A DNA stretch of 64,000 nt, taken from positions 62,001 through 126,000 of the forward strand of contig NZ_JANUXR010000003.1 of assembly GCF_024834075.1 (NCBI RefSeq), given 5' to 3'. Origin of the DNA: Corynebacterium sp. HS2168-gen11 (GTDB lineage Bacteria; Actinomycetota; Actinomycetes; Mycobacteriales; Mycobacteriaceae). The translations under genes were made by a program, and so were the position numbers. Shown here in pieces: positions 55,979 to 64,000 of this stretch (the stretch's first letter is position 1; each line of letters starts with the position of its first letter). The notes under the pieces were generated by a model. The model searched no databases, had not been told where the DNA came from, and saw only the letters and a list, made by a program, of their open reading frames with translations.

Positions 55979-56842
55979 ATGGCAGTACGTATCGTCACTG
56001 ATTCTTCTGCTGGTATCCCACCGCAAGTCGCGAATGATCTTGGCATTACCGTGATTGATTTACATGTCTTGGGCAACGACACAGATCGTTCGACTTCTGG
56101 GTTATCGCCATTAGAGCTTGCGGCAGCCTATGCTCGACAATTAGAACGCGGCGGTGACGAAGGTGTTGTTGCCTTGCATCTGTCGAAAGAACTGTCCTCA
56201 ACCTGGTCTGCTGCAGTAACCGCATCTGGAGTCTTTAATGATCAAGTGGTTGTGATTGACACTGGTAGTGTCGGGATGAGCGTAGGTGCAGCAGCGATGG
56301 CAGCTGCAAGAATTGCCCAAGATGGTGGCAGCCTGACTGAATGTGTGGAGTTTGCAGAAGATACTTTGCAACGCTCTGAAACCTGGATTTATTTGCATCG
56401 CATTGATGAACTGCGCAAATCTGGCCGTATTTCTACTGCAACAGCAATGCTCTCAACAGCGCTTGCAACGAAACCTATTATGCGAGTCGTCAATGGTTAT
56501 ATTGAGCTCGCGGTGAAAACGCGCACGCAAACGAAAGCGTTTGCAAAACTTACCGAATTGGTAGTCAAACGTGCGGCAGGCCTTCCAGTTTTTGTGGCCT
56601 TACAACATAATGAGGCGCGCGAAGCTGCTCGGGTATTAGAGCAACTCTTACTTGAACAACTTCCTGAAGGTTCGTCAATTATGATCGTGCCAATGGAACA
56701 AACTCTCGCGGTGCATACTGGCATTGGAGCCATTGGCGTTTCAACCGTATTTTCTTTAAATCGGGAAGAAGCAGAGCAACCACGCAATAACGTTGCTGAT
56801 TCAACTAGCACTGCTGCCGAATCAGAGACACCACGCGACTAG
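55979..56842 (+). CDS. DegV-family fatty acid-binding protein
   Basis: 287 residues. Begins VRIVTDSSAGIPPQVANDLGITVIDLHV, then SGLSPLE and the SKELSSTWSAA motif. EDD/DegV fold that binds a fatty acid and feeds fatty acid kinase in other bacteria. No kinase gene is near. The Ser/Thr/Glu-rich C-terminal tail is unusual. ATG behind AGGAG. The stop codon lies inside a palindrome. Confidence 0.9.
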   Translation: MAVRIVTDSSAGIPPQVANDLGITVIDLHVLGNDTDRSTSGLSPLELAAAYARQLERGGDEGVVALHLSKELSSTWSAAVTASGVFNDQVVVIDTGSVGMSVGAAAMAAARIAQDGGSLTECVEFAEDTLQRSETWIYLHRIDELRKSGRISTATAMLSTALATKPIMRVVNGYIELAVKTRTQTKAFAKLTELVVKRAAGLPVFVALQHNEAREAARVLEQLLLEQLPEGSSIMIVPMEQTLAVHTGIGAIGVSTVFSLNREEAEQPRNNVADSTSTAAESETPRD

Positions 56843-56852
56843 GCTAGTCGCG
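56834..56852. repeat. 19-bp palindrome over the degV stop codon
   Basis: CGCGACTAG-G-CTAGTCGCG, nine perfect pairs around one base. It contains the TAG stop of degV. It may act as a terminator stem or a protein site; no T-run follows. Confidence 0.6.
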
Positions 56853-56875
56853 AGTGCAGGCAGGTAAGTTCCCAA

Positions 56876-56956
56876 TTACGGCTCGTTCCATGAACGTTCT
56901 GGATGCTGGCCAATCTTAGCTTTGACCAGCGGTAGCACATCTGCGGTCTTTTCAAC
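56876..56956 (-). pseudogene. Possible gene remnant: 26 C-terminal codons
   Basis: On the minus strand 26 codons plus TAA read VEKTADVLPLVKAK then IGQHPERSWNEP, a coherent hydrophilic C-terminus. No start or upstream body exists because comEA begins just beyond. It may be the decayed end of a lost gene. The family is not recognised, and chance is possible. Confidence 0.3.
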
Positions 56957-56985
56957 TGTTGGGATAGTCCTTAGCCTCTAAGGCT

Positions 56986-58071
56986 ATGAATACCACGTCT
57001 ACGCGCACCAGTTCACAGCAGCCTCTTGCACATGTTGCCATAGCATCACCACATGCAGCAGATGAACTGTCTTCCACGCAGCAGCTCACGCAGGCACTTG
57101 ATGCTCATAGTCAGCGGCCTGTCACTGCATGCGAGAACGAGCAACGCTTGTCGTGGCTTGCATTTCGCGGTGCGGCGAAACACCGAATACGCCAACGTGT
57201 TTCAGAAATGCTGCGACCAAGCGGGACAGAAGACCAACTCGACGTTGAGTTTCCAGCCACGTCTCGAAGATGGCAGGTGTCCGTACCTGCAGCAGTGGCG
57301 CTTGTTTCTGTGGCATTGGTGTGTTGTGGAGTATTCGTGTTCAGCCAAGTATTGACTTCTTCACCTGTGGTGCCAAATGCTGGCTATTTACAATCTGCAA
57401 TGCCGACTCACGAGCCTCCGCAAGTGGCAATGAGTACGATCTCATCAGATGCTCACCACATGAAGCACACAACCACCTCAGAATCTACAACTTCACAGCG
57501 TGCATCAGGCATTCCGTCTCAGGGTGATGCCGGCATAGATGCAAATCGAGAACTGCACGCGAGCTTGCCTGTCACTCAGGAGCACATACCTGCAAGTGCC
57601 GAGCAAGGACGTGCAATTGCCGTGGCAGTAGTGGGTGTGGTGAAAAACCCTGGCATTTATCGGTTCTTAACACCTGATGCACGCGTTCTCGATGCGATTG
57701 AACGCGCCGGGATTGTCGAAGATTCGCAGTTGCAAGGGCTGAATCTGGCAGCGAAATTGCAAGATGGCATGCAAATTGTGATTCCGCATAGAAGTGATGC
57801 ACAACTTGCACACACCGTTGGAGCGCTCGAGGGCCCATCTACCCCAATAGTGCAGGAAGATCGGCAGTCTCAAGATAGTGCGCAGTTGAATATTAATACT
57901 GCCTCTGAGACTGAATTAACGACTTTGCCTGGAGTTGGTGCGAAAACAGCCGCCGCGATAGTGGCATACCGCCAACAGCATGGACCGTTTCAAAATGTCA
58001 CTGAGCTACAACAAGTCAAAGGCATCGGTGCTGCCAAATATGAGGCATTAGCACCGCATATTCGCATATGA
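56986..58071 (+). CDS. comEA: ComEA-like DNA-binding competence protein
   Basis: 361 residues. Cytoplasmic N-terminus of about 100 residues, one membrane segment (VSVPAAVALVSVALVCCGVFVFS), a Ser/Thr/His-rich linker, an SLBB domain (AVVGVVKNPGIYRFLTPDARVLDAIERAG), and a C-terminal double helix-hairpin-helix (LNINTASETELTTLPGVGAKTAAAIVAY and GIGAAKYEAL). Binds incoming DNA at the outer face of the membrane in competent bacteria. Overlaps comEC by four bases (ATGA). Natural competence is not established in corynebacteria in general. Confidence 0.92.
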   Translation: MNTTSTRTSSQQPLAHVAIASPHAADELSSTQQLTQALDAHSQRPVTACENEQRLSWLAFRGAAKHRIRQRVSEMLRPSGTEDQLDVEFPATSRRWQVSVPAAVALVSVALVCCGVFVFSQVLTSSPVVPNAGYLQSAMPTHEPPQVAMSTISSDAHHMKHTTTSESTTSQRASGIPSQGDAGIDANRELHASLPVTQEHIPASAEQGRAIAVAVVGVVKNPGIYRFLTPDARVLDAIERAGIVEDSQLQGLNLAAKLQDGMQIVIPHRSDAQLAHTVGALEGPSTPIVQEDRQSQDSAQLNINTASETELTTLPGVGAKTAAAIVAYRQQHGPFQNVTELQQVKGIGAAKYEALAPHIRI

Positions 58072-59789
58072 ATCAGCAATCGGTAGCAGAGTATCGTTTG
58101 GTGCCGCCAGCTGTTGCGATATGGGCAATAACGGTAGCGGTGGTGTGGCTGCGTTTGCAGCAGTACACATGGTTAGCCATCAGTATCGTGGGAGTACTGA
58201 GCATAGCTGTGGTGGCAGTGATCCTCTACTTGCAGTTTGGCCTTGGACAAGCATGTCTGACAGCAGGAACGGCGATAACAGGGTTAGTGCTGACTGCTTT
58301 TCGACGCTTCCAGGCAGAGCACGTACACATACCAACCGTGTTCGAAGCAGTAGTGGAACACCGGATCCGTAGCATTTCACGCGGAACAATATTCGATATC
58401 CACACATCTTTTTCACCTGCACCGCTGACAGTGTTTAGCCATGATCACCTCTCACTTAGTCCAGGCACGACCATCTTGCTTGAAGCAACGACTCGTGAGA
58501 GCGATCGTATGGCAGTAGCGGCGCAGTTACTTATCGCAAAAAACGTCACTGTGCGTGCAGATCCAGATGCTGCAGCGTCGTTGACCACCGCCTTAAAATC
58601 GAGTTTTGTCGCACTTGCACAACAAACCTTCGACCCAGATGCTGCTGCTGTGATTCCCGCAATGGTACTGGGAGAAACCCACGGCTATAGCCAATATTTG
58701 GCAGAAAGTTTTATGATTTCAGGCCTGGCACATTTAAGTGCAGTCAGTGGGGCAAATGTGGCATTAGTAGCTGCAAGTACGTTGGGAATACTCAGATGGG
58801 CGCCGCGAAAAGTCAGGCTTGGCGTTACTACTTTGGCGATTGTGTGCTTTGGATATGTGGTTGGCCCAGAAGCATCGGTGATCCGTGCAGTGATTATGGG
58901 CAGTATTGGTATTGCCGCATTGGGCGTACATACTCGTAGCTATGCGATGCATAGTTTGTGTCTGAGCATGATCGGGATGCTGATCTGGGACAGCGAACTG
59001 GCGTTTTCGATCGGTTTTTGGTTATCAGTGACAGCTACTACAGGCATTATTTTGCTGAGCCCTAGGTTGTACCACAGATGGGCGTCGCCAAGCATGCCGC
59101 GCATGGTTGTGCTGCCGCTTGCCGTGACAGTTGCTGCAACGCTTGCCACAGCACCAATTGTTGCTGCATTTTCGCATCGAGTGTCTTTGGTTTCAATTGT
59201 GGCGAATATGTTGGTTGAACCTTTAGTTGCCCCCATTACATGTATCGGGCTTCTCGCATGCGTATTGCTGGCGGGTTCATTACTGACTGGGTGGTCGGTG
59301 TTCGTAGATCTTGCAGCAGGATTACTATATCTTCTGGGGCCATGTGCACGTGTGATTGTGAAAGTTGCAACCACAGCCGCAAGTTTTCCAGGGGCTCAAC
59401 TGTATTGGGATTCACCTGCGCTGGTGTGGGCAGTGATACTTGGATTGGCCTGGTTGCTCTATGGCTTTTCACAGCAGCTCCATGGTGTTGTCGGGGTAGC
59501 TGGAATCAGTGTGATGATCGCGCTAAGCGCCTCATGGTATTTGCAGCGTCCGATCCACTATACGCCTGAGGAAATCTTGCATGTACGTGATGATGCACAT
59601 TTGCAGCAATGGATTGCAGCAGGGATTCCAACGCACATTCACGCCGTTGTGGTGCATGAACATGGCAAACCACACCAGTATCCGCAGTGGCTGGACACTG
59701 GTATTCCACTGTTATACCCCAATCGAGATGGCATCGTTGATGTATATACGAATGGCCAGCAATATGCGCGATTAGGATATTTCCAATAG
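58068..59789 (+). CDS. comEC: ComEC/Rec2-like DNA channel protein without nuclease domain
   Basis: 573 residues, about ten membrane segments. DUF4131-like OB segment (residues 80-170), then the Competence core (ISGLAHLSAVSGANVALVAA; GPEASVIRAVIMGSIG; GFWLSVTATTGIILLSP). The metallo-beta-lactamase domain that follows the channel in longer ComEC proteins is missing; only about 75 residues follow the last membrane segment. Short forms also occur in mycobacteria. Would carry single-stranded DNA into the cell with ComEA. Confidence 0.92.
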   Translation: MNQQSVAEYRLVPPAVAIWAITVAVVWLRLQQYTWLAISIVGVLSIAVVAVILYLQFGLGQACLTAGTAITGLVLTAFRRFQAEHVHIPTVFEAVVEHRIRSISRGTIFDIHTSFSPAPLTVFSHDHLSLSPGTTILLEATTRESDRMAVAAQLLIAKNVTVRADPDAAASLTTALKSSFVALAQQTFDPDAAAVIPAMVLGETHGYSQYLAESFMISGLAHLSAVSGANVALVAASTLGILRWAPRKVRLGVTTLAIVCFGYVVGPEASVIRAVIMGSIGIAALGVHTRSYAMHSLCLSMIGMLIWDSELAFSIGFWLSVTATTGIILLSPRLYHRWASPSMPRMVVLPLAVTVAATLATAPIVAAFSHRVSLVSIVANMLVEPLVAPITCIGLLACVLLAGSLLTGWSVFVDLAAGLLYLLGPCARVIVKVATTAASFPGAQLYWDSPALVWAVILGLAWLLYGFSQQLHGVVGVAGISVMIALSASWYLQRPIHYTPEEILHVRDDAHLQQWIAAGIPTHIHAVVVHEHGKPHQYPQWLDTGIPLLYPNRDGIVDVYTNGQQYARLGYFQ

Positions 59790-59878
59790 GAGATCCTTGC
59801 GTTTGATGGCAGTTTCGGGCAGTAGCAACTGCAGGCTTGTTAGCCAAAGATCACCATTGCTTACTAAAGTTGAGTGCT

Positions 59879-60826
59879 ATGAACAACGTGCACCTGATTC
59901 TTGGCGAAGATGAATTCTTAATTGAACGTGAGATTCGAGCCATTATTGGTGAGATTCGTGAGTCGCTGGGCACGCAAACTGAGGTAGATGTGACACAGGT
60001 GCGCGCCGGGGAGATAACACAATCAGAACTGCTTGATTTATGTAGTCCATCCTTATTCGGAGAAGACCGTGTGATCGTCTTGCACAAAATGGATGAAGCT
60101 GGCAAAGAACCTGCAAATGTTGTCATGCAATTGGCTCAGGATCCGGGCATGGGGATTCGCTTGATTATCGTGCATTCAGGTGGTGGGCGACAAAAAGCGT
60201 TGGTGCCGAAATTGAAGAAATTGGCGCAGGTGCATGAAGTTGTTGCCCCACGAGCGCATGAGCGTGTGGGATGGGTGACCCAAGAGTTTCGTCGCTATGG
60301 CTTGAAGCCAACTCCAGATGTCATGATTGCACTGGTAGAAGGTGTCGGTTCCGATTTACGTGAACTTGCCAGTGCAGTCGAGCAGCTCGTTGCAGATATT
60401 GAAGGCGAAATTACAGAGTCGAAAGTACGTGAGTACTATGCAGGGGTTGCTGAAGTATCTGGATTCGATGTTGCGGATCTCGCATGTGCAGGCCAAACTC
60501 AAAAGGCGTTAGCGAGTATGCGACGTGCATTGCATATCGGTGTTGAACCTGCTGCTTTGGCAGCGGCGTTGAGTATGAAAGTCTCTGCGTTGGCGCGGTT
60601 ATATTCAACGCGTGGAAAGCCGTCATTGGCGTTGGCGAGTCGATTAGGGATGTCACCGTATGCGCTTGAAAAAACTGCGAAAACTGCAAGGCGCTGGTCA
60701 AGTGATGCGATTAGTGAAGCGGTGATTCTTATGGAAGCCCTTGATCTGGCGGTGAAAGGTCAAAGTGGCGATCCAGCATTCGCGTTAGAAGATGCTGTTC
60801 GGAAAATTTCACAACTCGCTGGTTAA
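59879..60826 (+). CDS. holA: DNA polymerase III subunit delta
   Basis: 315 residues. HLILGEDEFLIEREIRAI at the N-terminus, the EVVAPRAHERVGWV segment, and the delta-family C-terminal pattern (KVSALARLYSTRGKPSLALASRLGMSPYALEKTAKTARRW). Opens the sliding clamp in the clamp loader. ATG at 59879; the in-frame upstream frame to 59837 is not supported. Follows comEC as in mycobacteria. Confidence 0.93.
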   Translation: MNNVHLILGEDEFLIEREIRAIIGEIRESLGTQTEVDVTQVRAGEITQSELLDLCSPSLFGEDRVIVLHKMDEAGKEPANVVMQLAQDPGMGIRLIIVHSGGGRQKALVPKLKKLAQVHEVVAPRAHERVGWVTQEFRRYGLKPTPDVMIALVEGVGSDLRELASAVEQLVADIEGEITESKVREYYAGVAEVSGFDVADLACAGQTQKALASMRRALHIGVEPAALAAALSMKVSALARLYSTRGKPSLALASRLGMSPYALEKTAKTARRWSSDAISEAVILMEALDLAVKGQSGDPAFALEDAVRKISQLAG

Positions 60827-60845
60827 ACACACTAGGATAGAAACT

Positions 60846-61280
60846 ATGAGTGAAGATTCTGTAACTAATGCATCTCCTGAACTTCCAGAGGAATTAGCCG
60901 CTTTTGTTGCTGAGCTATTCCAACTTGCACGCACTGGCGGTGATGATGCCGCTGACAAGTTTGAGCAGTATATTCAAGCAGGCTTAAATCCGAATTTGAC
61001 CAACCATGAGGGCAATACCTTCTTAATGCTGGCTGCGTATGCTGGACATGCATCCTTAGTCAGCCGCTTGGCAAGCTTAGGCGCTGATGTTAATAAGCTC
61101 AATGATCGTGGGCAATCACCACTTGCCGGCGCAATTTTCAAAAAAGAGCCAGAGGTTGTGGAAGCCTTGCTAGCTGCAGGTGCTGATCCACTCCTCGGTC
61201 ATCCAACTGCAGTCGATACGGCAATGATGTTCGGCCAGCAGGAACTTGCAGAGCGTATGACACAAGGTACGCATCAATGA
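60846..61280 (+). CDS. Ankyrin-repeat protein
   Basis: 144 residues with about three ankyrin repeats (NLTNHEGNTFLMLAAYAGHASLVSRLASLGADVNKLNDRGQSPLAGAIFKKEPEVVEALLAAGADP). Cytoplasmic protein-binding module; partner unknown. ATG at 60846 follows TAGGAT by seven bases, so leaderless. Overlaps the LysE-type gene by four bases (ATGA), so the two are translated together and may cooperate. Confidence 0.9.
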   Translation: MSEDSVTNASPELPEELAAFVAELFQLARTGGDDAADKFEQYIQAGLNPNLTNHEGNTFLMLAAYAGHASLVSRLASLGADVNKLNDRGQSPLAGAIFKKEPEVVEALLAAGADPLLGHPTAVDTAMMFGQQELAERMTQGTHQ

Positions 61281-61918
61281 CCCTTGCCCAATGGGGGAGC
61301 TTAATCTTGCTGAACTATATCGGCATGATCACTCCTGGGCCAGATTTTTTATTGCTCACCCGCATTGCACTGAAATCTCGAAAGCATGCAATTGCCGGCG
61401 TATTCGGCATTGCCACTGGCTTATTGCTGTGGGTGAGCCTGACTGTGTTTGGCGCATCCGTGGTACTCACGGCGTACCCCAAGCTCGTCGGAATCATTCA
61501 ACTTGTTGGTGGCTGTTGGTTAGTGTGGATGGGACGCGGCATGTTACTTGCCGCGCGCGATCAATTTCGCACGAAAGTTGTCGTTGACGATATCACTGCC
61601 GTATTAGGGACTCCGTGGCATTCCTACCGACAAGGCGCGCTGACGAATTTGTCGAATCCGAAAGTCGTGCTGTATTTCGCCGCCATTATTGCCCCAAATA
61701 TGCCGCCAAATCCCAGTTTGCTGCTGGCGCTTGCCATTATTGTGGTGGTGATTGGCAGTGTCATCATTGGATTCTCAGCCATTGTTTTCGGCTTATCGAC
61801 GGCGGTTGTGCGGGCGAAGTTTTTACGCGCCGGGCCGTTTATTGATGCAGGTGCAGGACTATTTTTTATTGTCGCTGGAACCTCCTTGGCTCTCGTTGGG
61901 GGATATTCGTTGCTCTAG
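61277..61918 (+). CDS. LysE/RhtB-family amino acid exporter
   Basis: 213 residues with about six membrane segments. Family signature NYIGMITPGPDFLLLTRIALKSRKHAIAGVFGIATG and the NLSNPKVVLYFAAI motif. Exports amino acids or related compounds by proton antiport; the substrate cannot be told. Coupled to the ankyrin gene. Confidence 0.92.
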   Translation: MTLAQWGSLILLNYIGMITPGPDFLLLTRIALKSRKHAIAGVFGIATGLLLWVSLTVFGASVVLTAYPKLVGIIQLVGGCWLVWMGRGMLLAARDQFRTKVVVDDITAVLGTPWHSYRQGALTNLSNPKVVLYFAAIIAPNMPPNPSLLLALAIIVVVIGSVIIGFSAIVFGLSTAVVRAKFLRAGPFIDAGAGLFFIVAGTSLALVGGYSLL

Positions 61919-62005
61919 AGAACAATATCGTGCATCAAGCACATACGCAGAAGTGTGCTGTACACACATTCGTCATTGGTCAGCAGTTGCTGTATAGTTC
62001 AGTAC

Positions 62006-62440
62006 ATGCTGACTAATGAGCGTTTATTAGATATTACTCACCGTTTGGGCAGGGCAATGGCTGATCCCAATCGAGCTGCACTGTTACTCAAACTTTTAGA
62101 GCAGCCCAGCTATCCTGCCGATCTTGCTGCAGAGCTGAACCTCACACGCGCAAATGTCTCAAACCATTTAGCCTGCCTGAAAGGTTGCGGCATTGTGACA
62201 ATCGTGCCAGAAGGAAGAAAGAACCGATATGAAATTATCGACCCTTCTGTTGCAACTGCACTTCGAACACTGATTGAGACTTGCGATGCGGTACTCCAAG
62301 ACTGCCAATGCCAGGATGCACAATGCGCTGCAAACCATGAAAATGCTGCAAGCGCGCAAGCTACAACGAGTGCACAGTCCACGCAGCCGGAGCAGCCCGC
62401 GCAACCCGCACAGTCCACAACGATCACAAAGACGGTATAA
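62006..62440 (+). CDS. cmtR: ArsR/SmtB-family metal sensor, CmtR-like
   Basis: 144 residues. Winged-helix with DLAAELNLTRANVSNHLACLKGCGIV. Cys57 and Cys61 (in NHLACLKGCG) and Cys102 (in the CQCQDAQC tail) fall at the residue numbers of the Cd/Pb ligands in mycobacterial CmtR. It represses its own operon until metal binds. The C-terminus is longer than usual, with a Gln/Pro/Ala/Thr-rich disordered tail. ATG 62006 has TATAGT nine bases upstream (leaderless type). Four bases before the ATPase gene. Confidence 0.93.
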   Translation: MLTNERLLDITHRLGRAMADPNRAALLLKLLEQPSYPADLAAELNLTRANVSNHLACLKGCGIVTIVPEGRKNRYEIIDPSVATALRTLIETCDAVLQDCQCQDAQCAANHENAASAQATTSAQSTQPEQPAQPAQSTTITKTV

Positions 62441-62443
62441 CTC

Positions 62444-64000
62444 ATGGCTGATGCATGCTGCTCGCAATCGACCTGCCAGCCAACGGATACCCCTGATACC
62501 TTCGAACCACCTGTCACCACAACCTGGTGGCAAGATCGCACGATCGTCATACCACTACTAGCCGGCGCGGCCTTAATACTGGCGATCCTGACACAGGTCT
62601 TAGACTTTTCTGCCACCATGACCAGCGGGCTGTATTGGCTAAGTTTGCTCATTGGCGGTTCACAATTTATTCCGGCATCTCTAGCAGCTGTCTACAAAGG
62701 TCGTATCGGCATTGGCACCTTAATGACGATTAGCGCCATTGGTGCCATCGCATTAGGACATGTCGAAGAAGCCGCAGCATTGGCATTTTTATATTCCCTG
62801 GCAGAAGCCTTGGAACATCGTGCAATGCAAACTGCCACCGAAGGCTTGCGATCCTTATTAGCATTAATCCCACAAACAGTTCGTGTGATTGATGCTGATG
62901 GTAGAACCACCACAGTGCGTCGTCAGGCAGTCGTAACCGGCATGCGCCTACAGGTTGTCGCAGGTGAAACCGTTGCCACCGATGCAACTGTGCTCCAAGG
63001 CGAGGGATATCTTGACTGTTCAGCGATTACGGGTGAATCCTTGCCGGTTGCGGTTAGGCCAGGGGATGCAATTTTTGCAGGTTCCAGTGTCATTGATGCC
63101 GCCTTAATAGTAGAAGCGACTTCACCTGGAACCGATAACTCATTAACCCAGGTTGTGACCCTTGTCCAACAAGCTCAATATGACAAAGGTGAGCGCGCTC
63201 GTTTAGCCGATCGCCTCGCGCGGCCTTTAGTACCAGCAGTCGTTGTCCTGGCAGCGCTGATTGCTGGCGGTGGCATGTTGCTCAGTGATAATAGTGCGCT
63301 GTGGATTGAACGCGCGTTAGTGGTCCTTGTGGCTGCTTCACCATGTGCATTAGCACTTTCGGTGCCGGTGACTGTTATTTCGGCAATCGGTGCAGCATCG
63401 CGCGCAGGAATTGTTGTGAAATCAGGTGCGACCTTTGAAAACTTGGGGAAAATCCGCACGATTGCCTTTGATAAAACTGGCACCTTAACCCAAAATCAGC
63501 CAATAATTGTCAAAAGCGTTGGACTAGCAGATGTGCCAGTATCCGAGGTCATCGCATTCGCAGCAGCCGTAGAATCACAAAGTAGCCATCCTTTAGCGAA
63601 AGCATTTCGCGATTTTGCCGTTGAATCTGCGTTCGCACCTGCCGAAGCGGTCACTGAAACTACCGGTTGGGGTATTGCAGGGATTGTTGCAGGGCATGCA
63701 GTGCGCGTCGGCAAGCCTCAATGGTTTGAGCTCAGCGATACTGCAACGACACACATCGCGGAAATGCAAGCAGCCGGTATGACTGTCATCGGTGTTGAGG
63801 TAGATGGCGTTTTGGCTGGTATTTGCGGTATTCGTGATCAAATTCGGCCAGAAGCGTATGCAGCGATTCAGCAATGCCAGCATATGGGTATTCGCACCGT
63901 CATGCTCACTGGGGATCACGAACAAGCGGCGCAAAATGTTGCGGAAGAACTTGCCATTGATCAGTATTATGCGCAGCTGTTGCCACACCAGAAAGTTTCG
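62444..64000 (+). CDS. P1B-type heavy-metal ATPase (CtpG/CadA-like), cut by right edge
   Basis: About 519 codons seen, open to the window end. Cys-rich N-terminus (MADACCSQSTC), membrane helices, the actuator TGES (CSAITGESLPV), the SPC membrane motif (S299-P300-C301, in place of CPC), the phosphorylation site DKTGT (D343), an SHPLA motif (SSHPLAKAF) in the nucleotide domain, and the MLTGDHEQAA hinge. Exports a soft divalent metal such as Cd, Pb or Zn. Operon with cmtR supports Cd/Pb. The C-terminal hinge and last helices lie outside. Confidence 0.93.
   Translation, partial: MADACCSQSTCQPTDTPDTFEPPVTTTWWQDRTIVIPLLAGAALILAILTQVLDFSATMTSGLYWLSLLIGGSQFIPASLAAVYKGRIGIGTLMTISAIGAIALGHVEEAAALAFLYSLAEALEHRAMQTATEGLRSLLALIPQTVRVIDADGRTTTVRRQAVVTGMRLQVVAGETVATDATVLQGEGYLDCSAITGESLPVAVRPGDAIFAGSSVIDAALIVEATSPGTDNSLTQVVTLVQQAQYDKGERARLADRLARPLVPAVVVLAALIAGGGMLLSDNSALWIERALVVLVAASPCALALSVPVTVISAIGAASRAGIVVKSGATFENLGKIRTIAFDKTGTLTQNQPIIVKSVGLADVPVSEVIAFAAAVESQSSHPLAKAFRDFAVESAFAPAEAVTETTGWGIAGIVAGHAVRVGKPQWFELSDTATTHIAEMQAAGMTVIGVEVDGVLAGICGIRDQIRPEAYAAIQQCQHMGIRTVMLTGDHEQAAQNVAEELAIDQYYAQLLPHQKVS

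Overview
The window is a chromosomal stretch of a Corynebacterium-like actinobacterium (Mycobacteriales). The evidence is a gene order that matches the Mycobacterium tuberculosis Rv2478c-Rv2413c block as I remember it (ssb-like, ettA, thioesterase, glbO, pepN, rpiB, tig, clpP1-clpP2, clpX, valS, folC, ndk, rne, rplU-rpmA, obgE-proB, proA, nadD, rsfS, gpgP, degV, comEA-comEC, holA), a cmrA-type mycolate reductase, many leaderless-looking starts, and a type II-C Cas9 that closely resembles the one of C. diphtheriae. Base composition is moderate, near half GC by eye. The species cannot be named from the sequence.

Layout. 1-2.2 kb: 5' part of a secreted sialidase gene, minus strand, running off the left edge. 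2.9-6.1 kb: cmrA, tRNA-Arg, and a CopD/CtaG membrane fusion. 6.3-17.1 kb: an ssb-like gene and ettA, which are neighbours in mycobacteria, are separated here by a complete CRISPR-Cas9 island. It holds a degenerate terminal repeat, an IS30-family element inserted inside a repeat, 31 identical 36-bp repeats with 28-bp spacers, cas2-cas1-cas9 on the minus strand, and a tracrRNA with a consensus promoter and an intrinsic terminator just upstream of the cas9 ribosome binding site. 17.4-24 kb: thioesterase, glbO, pepN, rpiB, an odd membrane protein with a Phe/Asp/Gly tail, and a small HTH protein. 24.2-29.4 kb: tRNA-Gly, tRNA-Pro, and the protein folding and turnover block tig, clpP1-clpP2 (with a candidate ClgR box) and clpX. 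29.6-39.5 kb: a TetR regulator, mdh, valS-folC-DUF4233, a tandem pair of RimK-like ATP-grasp ligases that looks like an insertion, and ndk. 40.2-51.1 kb: rne, rplU-rpmA, then three secreted and membrane-anchored proteins placed between rpmA and obgE. 49.6-61 kb: obgE-proB, proA, nadD, rsfS, gpgP, degV, comEA-comEC and holA. 60.8-64 kb: an ankyrin protein with a LysE exporter, and a CmtR-type metal sensor with a P-type metal ATPase cut by the right edge.

How the genes work together. The CRISPR island is self-contained: Cas9, Cas1-Cas2 adaptation proteins, tracrRNA, and an array in which every repeat seems to carry its own extended -10 promoter. The rest is mainly housekeeping: translation (valS, rplU, rpmA, obgE, rsfS, ettA), protein quality control (tig, clpP1P2, clpX), proline synthesis (proB, proA), NAD synthesis (nadD), RNA turnover (rne) and replication (holA). 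It is punctuated by accessory insertions (CRISPR island, ATP-grasp pair, surface-protein trio).

Main unexplained signals: (i) a dispersed 12-mer, GCGTCGNNAAGC, with seven exact GCGTCGTCAAGC copies, six of them non-coding; (ii) cas9 with no visible promoter apart from read-through of the tracrRNA terminator; (iii) the tandem ATP-grasp pair; (iv) the surface-protein trio; (v) a probable one-base frameshift or alternative start in the gene at 22.4-23.3 kb. All functional calls come from reading motifs and remembered family features; no database search was run.
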